From positions 66,662 to 130,661 of the forward strand of contig NZ_JOFQ01000023.1 of assembly GCF_000718305.1 (NCBI RefSeq): a stretch of 64,000 nt of DNA, given 5' to 3'. Position numbers and translations under genes: made by a program. This stretch comes from Streptomyces niger (lineage in GTDB: Bacteria; Actinomycetota; Actinomycetes; Streptomycetales; Streptomycetaceae). This document shows, one piece after another, positions 1-8,086 of the stretch. How positions within the stretch are numbered: position 1 is the first letter of the stretch; the number at the start of each line of letters is the position of its first letter. Under the pieces are notes generated by a model. The model ran no database searches and had not been told where the DNA came from. It was given only the letters and a program-made list of their open reading frames with translations.

Positions 1-714
1 CCGTCTTGCCTGACAAGCGAACGCCGATCACGCTGGCAGCGACGACTGGCCGACGGCGCCGGCAGAGGGGAAGTGTTGGATGAACTCCGCCTCAGGATCG
101 CTCCCTGTTGCGCGCCGCCGGTGCCGTTCTCGAGCACCGCCTCTGGCAGGCAGGTTCGCCGCCGTTGCCGACTTCCTGACAACGGCGGCCCGCGCGGAGT
201 GTCGCGGTCCGGTTCCTCACCGGCCCGGGCCCGCTACCCCACCAGCCCCTCCTTACACCCACGAAAGCATCCCGGGATCATGTCCTTGCCTCCACGGCAA
301 CGTACCTCTCGCCTGCCGTGGTCGCAGCCGCAGCCTCAGCCGTAGCGTGACTGGGCTGTGGCGTCTCGAGGGTCTCCTACACCCCTCGGCCGGGTTTGGG
401 ACGTGCTGGTCACCGCCAGGACACCAACGGCAGGTCGTGTCGCTCGGCCAGCGGGGAGACTTGCCGTAGCGCTCCGAGCTGCACCACCTGGCCGGGAAGT
501 GGTGAGCGCCGTTCACGGGCCAGCCAGCCCGCACTACCCCGAGCCGCCCAGGACCAGCTCGCCGCCGCAGCCGCCAGGGCAAACGCAGAGCCGACATTCG
601 TATCACACCACCCGGCCGCAATCTCGGACCTGCAGCACTCAGCGCCAGCCCCCCGACCAACCACTGAAAGCACGCCATGTGCCACTCGCTCCCCAGACCT
701 AGGAGCAGCACACA
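1..714. other. gene-poor left edge
   Basis: No frame shows a recognisable domain or convincing coding character, and no frame entering from position 1 looks like the tail of a gene. The only clear signal is the AGGAG ribosome-binding site at 701-705 that serves the STAS gene. Confidence 0.5.
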
Positions 715-1020
715 ATGGACACATCACACCCCGCGACGACACTTCTGCGCGCGCAGTGGACGACCCGGCCGCCCGGTCTGCGGCTGACCGGCGCCATCGA
801 ACCAGCCAGTCACGCAGCCTTGGAACGCCACCTCGCGGACCTGCTCTCCCGGTTCCCCGGACGGCGGGCCGTGCACATCGACCTCACCGGCGTCCACTCC
901 CTCGACCTCGTCGGCACCGCGTTACTGATCGCCACCCGTAACGCGCTACGACGACACGACCGCGACCTGCACCTGCGCCTGCCCGCCGACTGGACAGGAA
1001 CCTCTGGCGGAGCACCATGA
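715..1020 (+). CDS. STAS-domain protein (anti-sigma antagonist-like)
   Basis: A 101-aa single-domain protein. The core pattern is a hydrophobic strand (VHIDLTGV), then the helix start HSLDLVGTALLIATRNAL, as in SpoIIAA/RsbV-type anti-sigma factor antagonists. In that family the helix normally starts with Asp-Ser-Ser/Thr-Gly and the Ser is phosphorylated by a partner kinase. Here the equivalent is Asp-Leu-Val-Gly, so the usual phosphosite is missing and switching by phosphorylation is unlikely. The ATG at 715 follows AGGAG at 701-705. A TTA codon at 922-924 makes translation potentially dependent on the bldA tRNA. No kinase or sigma gene is adjacent. The fold assignment is fairly safe; the partner is unknown. 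Confidence 0.75.
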   Translation: MDTSHPATTLLRAQWTTRPPGLRLTGAIEPASHAALERHLADLLSRFPGRRAVHIDLTGVHSLDLVGTALLIATRNALRRHDRDLHLRLPADWTGTSGGAP

Positions 1021-1620
1021 AGCCACGCCCTCCAAGCGCGGCAGCAACGCGCCTGCCCGGTGTCTCCCGACCGGCGCCCCGGGAGAGCCACCAAGACCTG
1101 AGAGACACCAAGACCTCATCGAGCGGCGGCGCGGCGGGCGCGGGGGCTCGCCGACCGGCTCTCGATCTCGGCCAGCTCCACAGGAACCACTGTGACTCTG
1201 TCCGTGAGGCTTTCTCCGGGAGCGAGACCGGACGCGACACGATCGGACGGCACGGCGGTCGCCGGGTAGAGAGCAGCGAGTGGGGCGAGTGCGGCGGCGA
1301 TCCGCTACCTCGGCACTCATGGTCATCTACGGGGCGCCAAAGCAACCGTGGAACACGGCATGCGTGGTGCGCGCAACACACGAAGGCCGGGACCGTCTCT
1401 CATAGACTTTCATAGACGTTGCCCTGTCCGAACCACCAGACGTCACCGCGGGCGGTGGGCGGCTCCGAACCGCCAGACGTCATCGCGGGCGGTGGGTGAC
1501 AGGGAGCGACTGGCTTCTCCCGGGCCTGCGTTGTCGCCATCGTCCCCCCGCCGGCGGGCGAGTTCTTCGTCCATACCGGTCTCCCCCGGTGACCAGCGCG
1601 TTGTGGCCCTGGCACGAGAA
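1021..1620. other. gene-poor stretch with a 37-bp direct repeat
   Basis: No gene recognised. Two near-identical 37-bp copies lie head to tail at 1430-1503, each holding CCAGACGTCA and GCGGGCGGTGG with few differences. Just before them a 10-bp unit (CATAGACTTT / CATAGACGTT) is doubled at 1401-1420. Confidence 0.55.
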
Positions 1621-1639
1621 GACCCTCCGGCGGAGGGTC
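1621..1639 (-). terminator. hairpin after merR-type gene
   Basis: Perfect inverted repeat GACCCTCC-GGC-GGAGGGTC (8-bp arms, 3-nt loop) six bases beyond the stop of the leftward MerR-type gene, with a short TTCTC run following on the minus strand. A likely intrinsic terminator. Confidence 0.6.
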
Positions 1640-1645
1640 TCTGCT

Positions 1646-1990
1646 TCAGGCCGGGGGCTCCGGCTGCGGAACGATCGTGCGGGCGCGCAGTTCTTCGTTG
1701 ATGCGCTGGGCCTCTTCGAGCTGGTCCTCGAGGATGATGATGCGGCAGGCCGCTTCGATCTGGGTACCGGCATCGACGAGTTCGCGGGCGCGCGCGGCGA
1801 TGCGCAGCTGGTAGCGGGAATAGCGGCGGTGGCCGCCCTCGGAACGCAACGGTGTTATCAGGCGGTGCTCGCCGAGAGTACGGAGAAAGGCGGGGGTAGT
1901 GCCGAGCATTTCGGCGGCCCGGCCCATGGTGTAGGCGGGGTAATCGTCGTCGTCGAACTTGTCGACGAGGTGGGTACTGCGAGGGGGCAT
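1646..1990 (-). CDS. MerR-family helix-turn-helix regulator
   Basis: A 114-aa protein starting MPPRSTHLVDKF. The start was chosen at 1990 because AGAAGAGG lies just upstream; the frame stays open further 5' but without a better signal. Residues about 15-60 match the MerR winged-helix pattern (YTMGRAAEMLGTTPAFLR, then RRYSRYQLRIAARARELVD). The rest is a helix (EAACRIIILEDQLEEAQRINE) suited to coiled-coil dimerisation. There is no C-terminal effector domain, so it is a short MerR/BldC-like DNA-binding protein. From memory, proteins of this type commonly neighbour hsp20 in Streptomyces, which fits the gene about 1.2 kb to the right. A stress-gene regulator is inferred. A perfect 32-bp palindrome lies 29 bp upstream. 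Confidence 0.8.
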   Translation of the reverse strand: MPPRSTHLVDKFDDDDYPAYTMGRAAEMLGTTPAFLRTLGEHRLITPLRSEGGHRRYSRYQLRIAARARELVDAGTQIEAACRIIILEDQLEEAQRINEELRARTIVPQPEPPA

Positions 1991-2018
1991 AGACCTCTTC
2001 TTCCGGGGACACGTCCGA

Positions 2019-2050
2019 GGGGCCCGGGTGCCGTACGGCACCCGGGCCCC
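2019..2050. promoter_or_regulatory. 32-bp perfect palindrome upstream of merR-type gene
   Basis: Positions 2019-2050 form a perfect loopless palindrome: GGGGCCCGGGTGCCGT followed by its exact reverse complement. It lies 29 bp before the MerR-type start codon, so it could be an operator, or form a cruciform or a terminator-like RNA hairpin. The function is not shown by the sequence. Confidence 0.5.
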
Positions 2051-2543
2051 GAGCGTTCAACACCATCTACCGGCCGACTTCACGCCGGCCTTCGTATTCC
2101 GCCTGTCCGCCTGGGAGGGCGGAGCTGCGGGGATCGCGGATTCTCGACCGGGGACCACCTTCCGTTCCGGGGTCTGCGGTACCCGAGCGGAGCCTTCCTC
2201 GCCCGGGCGATCCTGATGGTGCCTGCTCCTTACCTCTTTCACTTACGCGGTTGCACTGCTCGATCCTGCGGTCTTGCATGCGGCCCCTTTGAGCCGCTCG
2301 GCCCGGCAACCAGCCACGGAACCCACCATCTCCGGCCCCGCCACTCCGCTGCCGTTCCGGTGCGCGGCAGGTCGTCTCTGCCGCACCCTCTTCGACTTCC
2401 TGAGTACGAGGAAAACGTTACCGTCGCCACCCATCCATGTCTACCGTCGCCACCACAGATTTACTCCATCGGTAGGACAGGCCAACCTGTCTCGACGACA
2501 CCCGGACCGCGACCTTCCTTCCTTGGCTGACCAGGACGCCCCT
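2051..2543. other. gene-poor stretch
   Basis: No coding region recognised on either strand. It separates the leftward MerR-type gene from the decayed gene at 2544-3070. Confidence 0.5.
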
Positions 2544-3070
2544 TCAGAGGGCCGGAGACCTCGCGTCGTACAGCGGCTTGGTTCCAGCGAGGGCCAGGCG
2601 TCGGTCTTCGCCGCCGGCCGCTGCTGACCGGGCTGCTGTTGCCGCGTACCGGGCGAGCCAGAGGGAGTCAGGGGGAGCCAGACTGTCGACCTGGGCGGCT
2701 GCATCTGGGTGAGCACGGGCCAGATGACGATCGGCCCAGCTGGCGCCCACATTGCGGGCTGTTTCGGTCAGGCCGGTCCCCCATCCGGCGGGCTGTTTCG
2801 GTCAGGCCGGTTCCCCATCCGGCGAGCTGTTTCGATCAGACCGGTCTCCCATCCGGCGAGCTGCTGTCGCACCTGCCACAGCAACACCGGAGAAGCCAGG
2901 ACCTGTTCCGGGCCGGGCGCGGGAGGGTTGGGGGCGTTGGGGTACTCGTACCGGGCTTCGCGCAAGGCGTCGTCTTTGGCGTTGAGGGCCGCCTCGGCAA
3001 CAAGGAACAACGCCGGGTTGTGGGCGCCGGTGCTGGGCAAGGACGGCCGGTCGGCCGGGGGCACAGGCAC
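2544..3070 (-). pseudogene. decayed Hsp18-regulator-like gene
   Basis: The right-hand part (minus strand, from about 3070) reads [20 protein letters not shown], then LLWQVRQQLAGWETGLIETA with typical Streptomyces codon use. It then breaks up in a 34-bp tandem array. To the left a different frame resumes with GASWAD. In the family I recall as Hsp18 transcriptional regulators, encoded divergently from hsp20, a similar helix ending in GLIEAAR runs directly into GASWADLA. The position, divergent from hsp20 at 3193, agrees. Because 34 is not a multiple of three, the array destroys the frame. The assignment rests on short matches and could be wrong; that the coding sequence is interrupted is better supported. 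Confidence 0.42.
2754..2868. repeat. 34-bp tandem array, 3.4 copies
   Basis: Units start at 2754, 2788, 2822 and 2856, each beginning GCGGGCTGTTTCGGTCAG or a close variant. Spacing is exactly 34 bp. It interrupts the decayed regulator-like gene. Confidence 0.9.
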
Positions 3071-3192
3071 CCCTCTCGAAGCGTCATCACATAGACGACA
3101 TCATGTTTGTCATCAATAGGATGACGTGTTACAACGGTGTCAGTGAGGCGCATTGGCAGCAACTGCCTGAAGCCGCTGGAGGTGTTTTCACG

Positions 3193-3624
3193 ATGTTGAT
3201 GCGCACTGACCCCTTCCGTGAGCTGGACCGGCTGGCACAGCAGCTGATGGGCCCGGGTACCTGGTCGAAGCCGTCGGCGATGCCGATGGACGCCTACCGC
3301 GAGGGCGACGAGTATGTGGTGGCCTTCGATCTTCCCGGCGTCACCGCGGACGCAATCGATATCGACGTCGAGCGGAACATGCTGACGGTCAAGGCCGAGC
3401 GTCGGCCGGCGGCGACGGCCGACGACGTGCAGATGGAGCTGTCCGAGCGGCCACTGGGCGTCTTCTCCCGCCAGATCGTGCTCGCCGACACCCTCGACAC
3501 CGAGCACATCGAGGCCGCCTACGACGCGGGCGTGCTCACCCTGCGGATCCCGATCGCCGAGCGTGCCAAGCCCCGCAAGATTTCCATCGGCGTCGGATCC
3601 GGACACAAGGAGATCTCCGGCTGA
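3193..3624 (+). CDS. Hsp20 / alpha-crystallin small heat-shock protein
   Basis: A 143-aa protein starting [19 protein letters not shown], the standard opening of actinobacterial Hsp18/Hsp20. The alpha-crystallin domain runs from about residue 25 to 130 ([20 protein letters not shown], then [11 protein letters not shown]). It ends with the conserved [16 protein letters not shown] strand and a short C-terminal tail containing ISIGV. It acts as an ATP-independent holdase for unfolding proteins. The ATG at 3193 was chosen because GGAGG lies about 10 bp upstream; an in-frame upstream extension from 3103 is not family-like. No CIRCE or HAIR element was seen in the 120 bp upstream. A 9-bp repeat overlaps the stop codon. 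Confidence 0.92.
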   Translation: MLMRTDPFRELDRLAQQLMGPGTWSKPSAMPMDAYREGDEYVVAFDLPGVTADAIDIDVERNMLTVKAERRPAATADDVQMELSERPLGVFSRQIVLADTLDTEHIEAAYDAGVLTLRIPIAERAKPRKISIGVGSGHKEISG

Positions 3625-3647
3625 CACCGCTGACACCGGCGACATCC
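3621..3647. repeat. 9-bp repeat across the hsp20 stop codon
   Basis: GCTGACACC occurs twice in tandem, then a degenerate third copy. The hsp20 TGA stop at 3622-3624 is part of the first copy. Confidence 0.7.
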
Positions 3648-3722
3648 CGGACGGGTGCGGAGGACGAGCACCTGCTCTCCTCCGCCCTCCGCACCCCTGC
3701 GGGCAGTCCGAAGAAGAAGGGG

Positions 3723-4130
3723 GTGGCGGCCGAAATGCCTCTGCGACGCGCAGCATTCCTCGACCGCGTCAAAGAACGCGGCAAGTACGACAGCCGCAGC
3801 GAGGCGGACCGTGCGGCCCGCGTGGTGCTCGCCCTGCTCGGCGCGCACCTGGTCGGCGAGGCCCGCGCCCAGCTCGCGGCGCGCCTGCCGGAGGACTTCG
3901 CCCTGATCCTGCTCAACCCGCTGCAGAGCGCCGAACCGCTGTCCCCGGAGCGGTTCGTCCGGGCGACCGCAGCCTGGATCGAGGGCGCCACCGAGCAGAC
4001 CGCGACCTGGGACGTCAGCGCCGTGCTGGCCACCGTCGCCGACGCCGCCGACGAGGACCTGCTGGACCAGATCCTGCTCCAGCTTCCCGACGGCTACGAC
4101 CTGCTCTTCGGCCGTCCCCAAGCCACCTGA
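3723..4130 (+). CDS. DUF2267 protein
   Basis: A 135-aa protein (131 aa if the ATG at 3735 is used instead of the GTG at 3723; AAGGGGG at 3717-3723 fits the ATG better). DUF2267 signs: a helical N-terminus (FLDRVKERGKYDSRSEADRA), the ARVVLALLGAHLVGEARAQL segment, then PEDFALILLNP and a C-terminal LLDQILLQLPDGYDLLFG. The biochemical role of the family is unknown; members are often near stress proteins in actinobacteria, as here behind hsp20. The stop codon lies inside the first copy of a 28-bp repeat. A related gene follows at 4300. Confidence 0.82.
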   Translation: MAAEMPLRRAAFLDRVKERGKYDSRSEADRAARVVLALLGAHLVGEARAQLAARLPEDFALILLNPLQSAEPLSPERFVRATAAWIEGATEQTATWDVSAVLATVADAADEDLLDQILLQLPDGYDLLFGRPQAT

Positions 4131-4228
4131 CCCAGACCTCCGTCCCCGACCCACCTGACCCAGACCTCCGCCCCCGACCCACCTGACCCAGACCTCCGCC
4201 CCCGACCCACCTGACCCAGACCTCGGTG
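4123..4228. repeat. 28-bp tandem array covering a stop codon
   Basis: Copies begin at 4123, 4151, 4179 and 4207, each opening CCACCTGACCCAGACCTC, with a spacing of exactly 28 bp. The first copy contains the TGA stop (4128-4130) of the DUF2267 gene. Confidence 0.92.
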
Positions 4229-4299
4229 CCACACACCGGCACCACCGTGCCATACACCCGGCACCACCCCACCCGGCTCCACGAAAGGCATGCACCGCA

Positions 4300-4770
4300 G
4301 TGATCACCGACGTGCGCGTACCGCTTGAGCATCAGCAGCTGCACGAAACGGCGTATGAGCAGATGCTGGAGAAGGTCCGCTACGAAGGCGCCTACCCCAC
4401 CCGGGAGAGAGCCGAGGAATCCGTCCGTCTGGTCCTGGCGGGGCTGGGACGTCAGCTGACCGGGGATGAGCGCGTCGACCTGGCCGCCTGCCTGCCCTTG
4501 GAGGCCGCACGCGTCCTGACCGCGCAGATCCCTGACACACAGCCACTGACCGGATCGGCCTTCGTCAAGGACCTCGCCGCACGCTCCGGCGCTTCCCTGG
4601 CCACCACCCGGTGGGACACCGGTTCCGTCTTCGCGGCCGTCGCGGCCCATGCCGGCCCCGACCTCATCACCCGCATCCTCCATCAACTCCCCGCCGGTTA
4701 CGCGCTGTTGTTCGGCCGCGCCGAACTCACCCCGGCCGCGCAAACGGGACACCGGCACCCGGAGGCGTAA
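4300..4770 (+). CDS. second DUF2267 protein
   Basis: A 156-aa paralogue of the previous gene. It shares ESVRLVLAGLGRQLTGDERVDL, the mid-protein LPLEAARVLTAQIP, and the C-terminal LITRILHQLPAGYALLFGRAE. The GTG at 4300 follows an AAGG at about 4285. Codon use is normal for Streptomyces. Both DUF2267 genes face the same way as hsp20 and may be co-transcribed, but a repeat array separates them. The molecular function is unknown. Its TAA stop (4768-4770) is inside a 14-bp duplicated unit. Confidence 0.82.
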   Translation: MITDVRVPLEHQQLHETAYEQMLEKVRYEGAYPTRERAEESVRLVLAGLGRQLTGDERVDLAACLPLEAARVLTAQIPDTQPLTGSAFVKDLAARSGASLATTRWDTGSVFAAVAAHAGPDLITRILHQLPAGYALLFGRAELTPAAQTGHRHPEA

Positions 4771-4786
4771 CACCGGAGGTGTAACA
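4759..4786. repeat. 14-bp duplication over a stop codon
   Basis: CCGGAGGCGTAACA (4759-4772) is followed directly by CCGGAGGTGTAACA (4773-4786). The TAA of the DUF2267 gene lies in the first copy. Confidence 0.75.
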
Positions 4787-5139
4787 AGAGCCGCCCCGCT
4801 CCCCACCGGCCATCCTCGTCATCGGTGAAGTCCCCATCCGCTCCCGGTTACACGGCGACGCCCACGCGGCCACCCCTTAGCGGTACTCGGCCGCCGCCCT
4901 GCGCCGGGTCAGCCGACTGCCGGTCCGTCGAGGGGTCGTTCGTGCCCGAACCCACGCTGAATGAGCCATATCCTCGCCCGGCAGGCGCTACCGAAGGTCC
5001 TCAGCTGCCCACAAGGCTCGAAGCATCGCCATCTCCTGCGGCGGCCGAGCCAACCGCTCAGGCGCGGCCGCCGACGACGTGGCGACGGGGCGGGGACGTG
5101 GGTGGGCCGTGGTGCTGGGACGGCAACGGCGGCACGGCG
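4787..5139. other. gene-poor stretch
   Basis: No gene recognised on either strand. Confidence 0.5.
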
Positions 5140-5345
5140 GTCGCAGTCGGCATGAGTGGATCCACAGCTGCGGCACGGTCCTCGGCGACTGCCACATCCT
5201 GTGCGGCATTCGAAGACGCCCGTCGGCCGTCACGCTCACCGGCGGCAACGTCAATGACTGCACTCAGTCCGAAATGACTGCACTCAGTTCGAGGCAGTGA
5301 TGGCCCGCGTCCGCATCCAGCGGTGCGGGCCGCCGGGCGGAATGC
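5140..5345 (+). mobile_element. transposase remnant (IS5-like)
   Basis: Plus-strand reading contains AVTLTGGNVNDCTQ, the segment after the second catalytic Asp region of many Streptomyces IS5-family transposases. A 20-bp tandem duplication then repeats AATGACTGCACTCAG(T/C)TCG. After it the frame continues FEAVMARVRIQR, as in the intact family. No terminal repeats are visible and most of the gene is gone. The duplication happened in an already dead fragment or killed it. Confidence 0.5.
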
Positions 5346-5370
5346 CGCGGGCGAGGAATCGCCCGCGGCA
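5343..5370 (-). terminator. terminator of SDR gene
   Basis: Perfect 12-bp arms TGCCGCGGGCGA / TCGCCCGCGGCA around a GGAA loop, 24 bp beyond the stop of the leftward SDR gene. Confidence 0.7.
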
Positions 5371-5393
5371 GGTCGGGACTTCGCGTGACGGGG

Positions 5394-6140
5394 TCAGAAC
5401 TGGTTCTCGCCACCATTGACGTGCAGGGTGGTGCCAAGCATGAAGCTGCTGTCCGCGGAGGCAAGGAAGGCCACGGCGGCGGCTACCTCCTCCGGGCGCC
5501 CCCTCCGGCCGATCGGCACTCCTGCCGCGAGTTCCGCCTTGACGGCGGCCGCGTTCTCCTGGCCGATGGCGATGTCGACTCCGGGGGTGTCGATCGCGCC
5601 CGGCGCGACCGTGTTGACTCGGATGCCCCTGCCCTTCAGCTCGTTGGCCCAGGTTCGCGCGAGGGACCGGATCGCGGCCTTCGACGCCGCGTACAGGCCG
5701 AAGGCCTCCCGGCCGTCGTCGGCGCGGATGGAGTCGTTCAAGATCACCGAGGCGCGGTCGTTGAGCAGCGGCAAGGCTTTCTGCACGGTGAGCAGTGTGC
5801 CCCGGACGTTGACGCCGAAGATCTGGTCGAACTGTTCCTGAGTGGCCTGTGCCAGCGGTGCGAGTGTGGCCAGGCCCGCGTTGGCGAAGAGCACGTCCAG
5901 ACCCCGGCCTCGGGCACGGATCGCGTCATACAGCCGGTCCAGGTCGGCCGGCTCCGCTATGTCGCCCTGCACCGCGGTGACCGCGGAACCGATCGACTCG
6001 ACGGCCCTGTCGAGCGCGTCCTTGCGCCGGCCGGTGATGAACACATGGGCGCCCTCGGACGCCAGCCGCGCGGCGGTGGCCAGGCCGATTCCTGTGCTGC
6101 CGCCGGTGACGACGGCGGTCTTGTCTTGCAGCTGTCCCAT
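5394..6140 (-). CDS. SDR family oxidoreductase
   Basis: A 248-aa classical short-chain dehydrogenase/reductase. The NAD(P) site TGGSTGIG is at about residues 13-20, DVLFANAGLA (NAG motif) at about 80-89, and the catalytic YAASK at about 150. The C-terminal IGRRGRPEEVAAAVAFLASA and LHVNGGENQF are typical. An Arg in FITGRRKDALDRA hints at NADPH. The substrate is unknown. It is divergent from a TetR gene at 6233, with a strong double operator in the 92-bp gap, so it is very likely the target of that repressor. Similar pairs in other bacteria respond to electrophiles or quinones, but that is only analogy. Confidence 0.9.
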   Translation of the reverse strand: MGQLQDKTAVVTGGSTGIGLATAARLASEGAHVFITGRRKDALDRAVESIGSAVTAVQGDIAEPADLDRLYDAIRARGRGLDVLFANAGLATLAPLAQATQEQFDQIFGVNVRGTLLTVQKALPLLNDRASVILNDSIRADDGREAFGLYAASKAAIRSLARTWANELKGRGIRVNTVAPGAIDTPGVDIAIGQENAAAVKAELAAGVPIGRRGRPEEVAAAVAFLASADSSFMLGTTLHVNGGENQF

Positions 6141-6159
6141 TGCTTGTACTCCCGAGATT

Positions 6160-6215
6160 TAGATACCGATCGGTGCAGAAAGAGACCGTAGCACTTCTGC
6201 ACCGAACGGTATCTA
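6160..6215. promoter_or_regulatory. paired TetR operator between SDR and tetR
   Basis: Two 21-bp arms, 6160-6180 and 6195-6215, are reverse complements with one mismatch, separated by 14 bp. Each arm itself contains a short dyad, ACCGATCGGT on the left and ACCGAACGGT on the right. This is the layout expected for two TetR-dimer sites controlling divergent promoters. Confidence 0.8.
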
Positions 6216-6232
6216 GGCGGTAGGATGGACCC

Positions 6233-6847
6233 GTGGAGATCGAGACCACCCGGAGAGCGCCTCTCGGCCGGCCGAGAGGCTTCGACGCCGACGAGGCCCT
6301 GGAGCGGGCGATGATGGTCTTCTGGGAGCAGGGCTACGAAGGCGCCAGCCTGACCGACCTGACCAGTGCCATGGGCATCACCCGCAAGAGCATGTACGCG
6401 GCCTTCGGCAACAAGGAGACGCTGTTCCGCAAGGCCCTGGAGCGCTACACCGAAGGCCCCGCCACCTATGCGGCCCGCGCGCTGGAGAAGCCGAACGCCC
6501 GGGAGGTGGCCACGGCGTTCCTCGCCGGCTCGGTCAACACCACCACCCGCCCCGGCCGCCCCGCCGGCTGCCTGGGCGTGCAGGGCTCGCTGGCCGCCGG
6601 CGACTCCGGACGGGTCGCCCAGGACGCCCTGATCGCCTGGCGCGAGGACGGTCGAATCCGCCTTCGCCACCGGTTCCAGCAGGCCGTCGACGAGGGGGAC
6701 CTGCCCTCGGACGCGGACCCGGACCTGCTCGCCCGATACCTCATGACCGTGGCGAACGGCATCGCCGTCCAGGCCGTCGGCGGCGCCAGCCGCTCCGAAC
6801 TCCAACAGGTGGCCGACGCGGCGTTGCGGAACTGGCCACCCCTTTGA
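6233..6847 (+). CDS. TetR-family repressor
   Basis: A 204-aa protein with a GTG start at 6233 (the nearby ATG at 6225 is out of frame). The N-terminal HTH covers about residues 14-60 (GRPRGFDADEALERAM, SLTDLTSAMGITRKSMYAAF, GNKETLF), matching the subgroup with a C-terminal ligand domain carrying a conserved Cys in RPAGCLGVQG. It should repress the divergent SDR gene and itself through the arms at 6160-6215. The Cys in the ligand domain (about residue 120) raises the possibility of redox or electrophile sensing; this is inference. Confidence 0.9.
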   Translation: MEIETTRRAPLGRPRGFDADEALERAMMVFWEQGYEGASLTDLTSAMGITRKSMYAAFGNKETLFRKALERYTEGPATYAARALEKPNAREVATAFLAGSVNTTTRPGRPAGCLGVQGSLAAGDSGRVAQDALIAWREDGRIRLRHRFQQAVDEGDLPSDADPDLLARYLMTVANGIAVQAVGGASRSELQQVADAALRNWPPL

Positions 6848-7417
6848 CAGTAGGCGCCCTCAGCCGCCTGTCGCGACCTCGGAAGCGAGAACCCCCGCCC
6901 ACCCGGACATCGCCAGCCATCAAGGCCCACCCACTTGGACAATGAAGTCAGTCGCCGCAGATCACAGGGCCACCGTCGACCGACCTCACCGGCCACGAAC
7001 ACCACACCACACCACACCATGAAAATCTGCTGCCGAATCTGCTGCTGGACCTACCGCTGGGACTCGTGAACATCGCCAGGCGGCGTATCGGCCGATCGCT
7101 CTGTGATGGTTTCGCCGCGGTGGAGGCCCCGAGCAACTCGCAGCCGCCCCCTGGAAGGCCAAGGGCCATGCGGACGCGCGCACTGGACCATCACCACGGA
7201 CGGTCTGCGGGTCAATGACATGACGGTGACTCCTCATGCCGCAACCCCCGTCAACCGCTTCCCACTGCCAAGGTGCCAAGTGCCAAGGGGCAGCCTCGCC
7301 CGGGTGACGGCGGCACCGGGCCAGTCGACACGGTGCCACTGGGCGCCGGCGTCCGCCTGATGCCACAGCGCCGCAGCATCGCTCGTTGGCCAGCCTGGCC
7401 CGACCTGGGCCACCTCA
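6848..7417. other. gene-poor stretch
   Basis: No gene recognised. A CACACCACACCACACCAT microrepeat is seen at about 7002-7020. Confidence 0.5.
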
Positions 7418-7489
7418 CTCCTACTCGACGATTCCTACAACTCCTTACCCACTGAGTCCTACAACCCTCTACTCGCTGAGTCCCACAAC
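7418..7489. repeat. 24-bp tandem array at a stop codon
   Basis: Three 24-bp units end at 7441, 7465 and 7489 (each ends CCTACAAC or CCCACAAC). Read on the minus strand, the TAG of the hypothetical gene (7469-7471) lies inside the rightmost copy, and its counterparts occur in the next two units. Confidence 0.85.
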
Positions 7490-8086
7490 TCCCCAGCGCC
7501 GCCGTGCGGCTTCGGCAAGGACTCGGTGCCAGTCCTCCAGCAGATCCGTGAACTCGTCGAAGCCGCCGATCCACCCATCGGGGGCAGCGGCGTGCTCGTC
7601 GAAGGCCGCACGCAGTCCGCCGAGCCGAGGTCGTATCCGTTCCGACGTAGCGGCCAGTTCCCGCACGCTGTCCGGTGACCGTGCGAGCAGCACGCCGTAG
7701 CTGACGGCAGGGTCATCGCTGAAGAAGCCCGGATCCACATGGTCCGCCTCGCCGTCCAACCCGCCCCAGATCAGTGCGCGCAGGAAGGTGTCCAGCTCGG
7801 CCCGCAGCGGCGGTTCGGCGTGGTCGCGCATGCGCTCCCAACGTTCCCCGGCCCAGAAGTGGGCCTTGAACGAGCCGCAGGTGCGCGTGAACTCGTACAG
7901 AGCGAAGCAGTCACTGTGGGGTCCTTCGGGCCATTCCCAGTCACCGTCGACCGCTGGGGCGTCCCAGTCCCACAGCCCGGTCTCATCGGCGTACCAGGCA
8001 TCCCTCAACCGCGACAGCCTCTCCCCCGGCGGGGCCTCAGCCAGCCACGACCAGTCCGCGATCAACACATGGATGTCCAACCCCAT
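7469..8086 (-). CDS. conserved hypothetical protein
   Basis: A 205-aa acidic, Trp-rich protein starting MGLDIHVLIADWSWL. The ATG at 8086 was chosen because the N-terminal strand MGLDIHV begins there; ten extra upstream codons would be unusual. Visible features are DSCFALYEFTRTCGSFKAHF-like clusters (exact: SDCFALYEFTRTCGSFKAHF), a hydrophobic LDTFLRALIWGGL helix and a C-terminal LLEDWHRVLAEAARRRWG helix. There is no signal peptide or membrane segment. I recognise it only as a type of uncharacterised soluble protein common in Streptomyces. It has no operon partners. The stop codon is inside a 24-bp repeat array. Confidence 0.72.
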   Translation of the reverse strand: MGLDIHVLIADWSWLAEAPPGERLSRLRDAWYADETGLWDWDAPAVDGDWEWPEGPHSDCFALYEFTRTCGSFKAHFWAGERWERMRDHAEPPLRAELDTFLRALIWGGLDGEADHVDPGFFSDDPAVSYGVLLARSPDSVRELAATSERIRPRLGGLRAAFDEHAAAPDGWIGGFDEFTDLLEDWHRVLAEAARRRWGVVGLSE

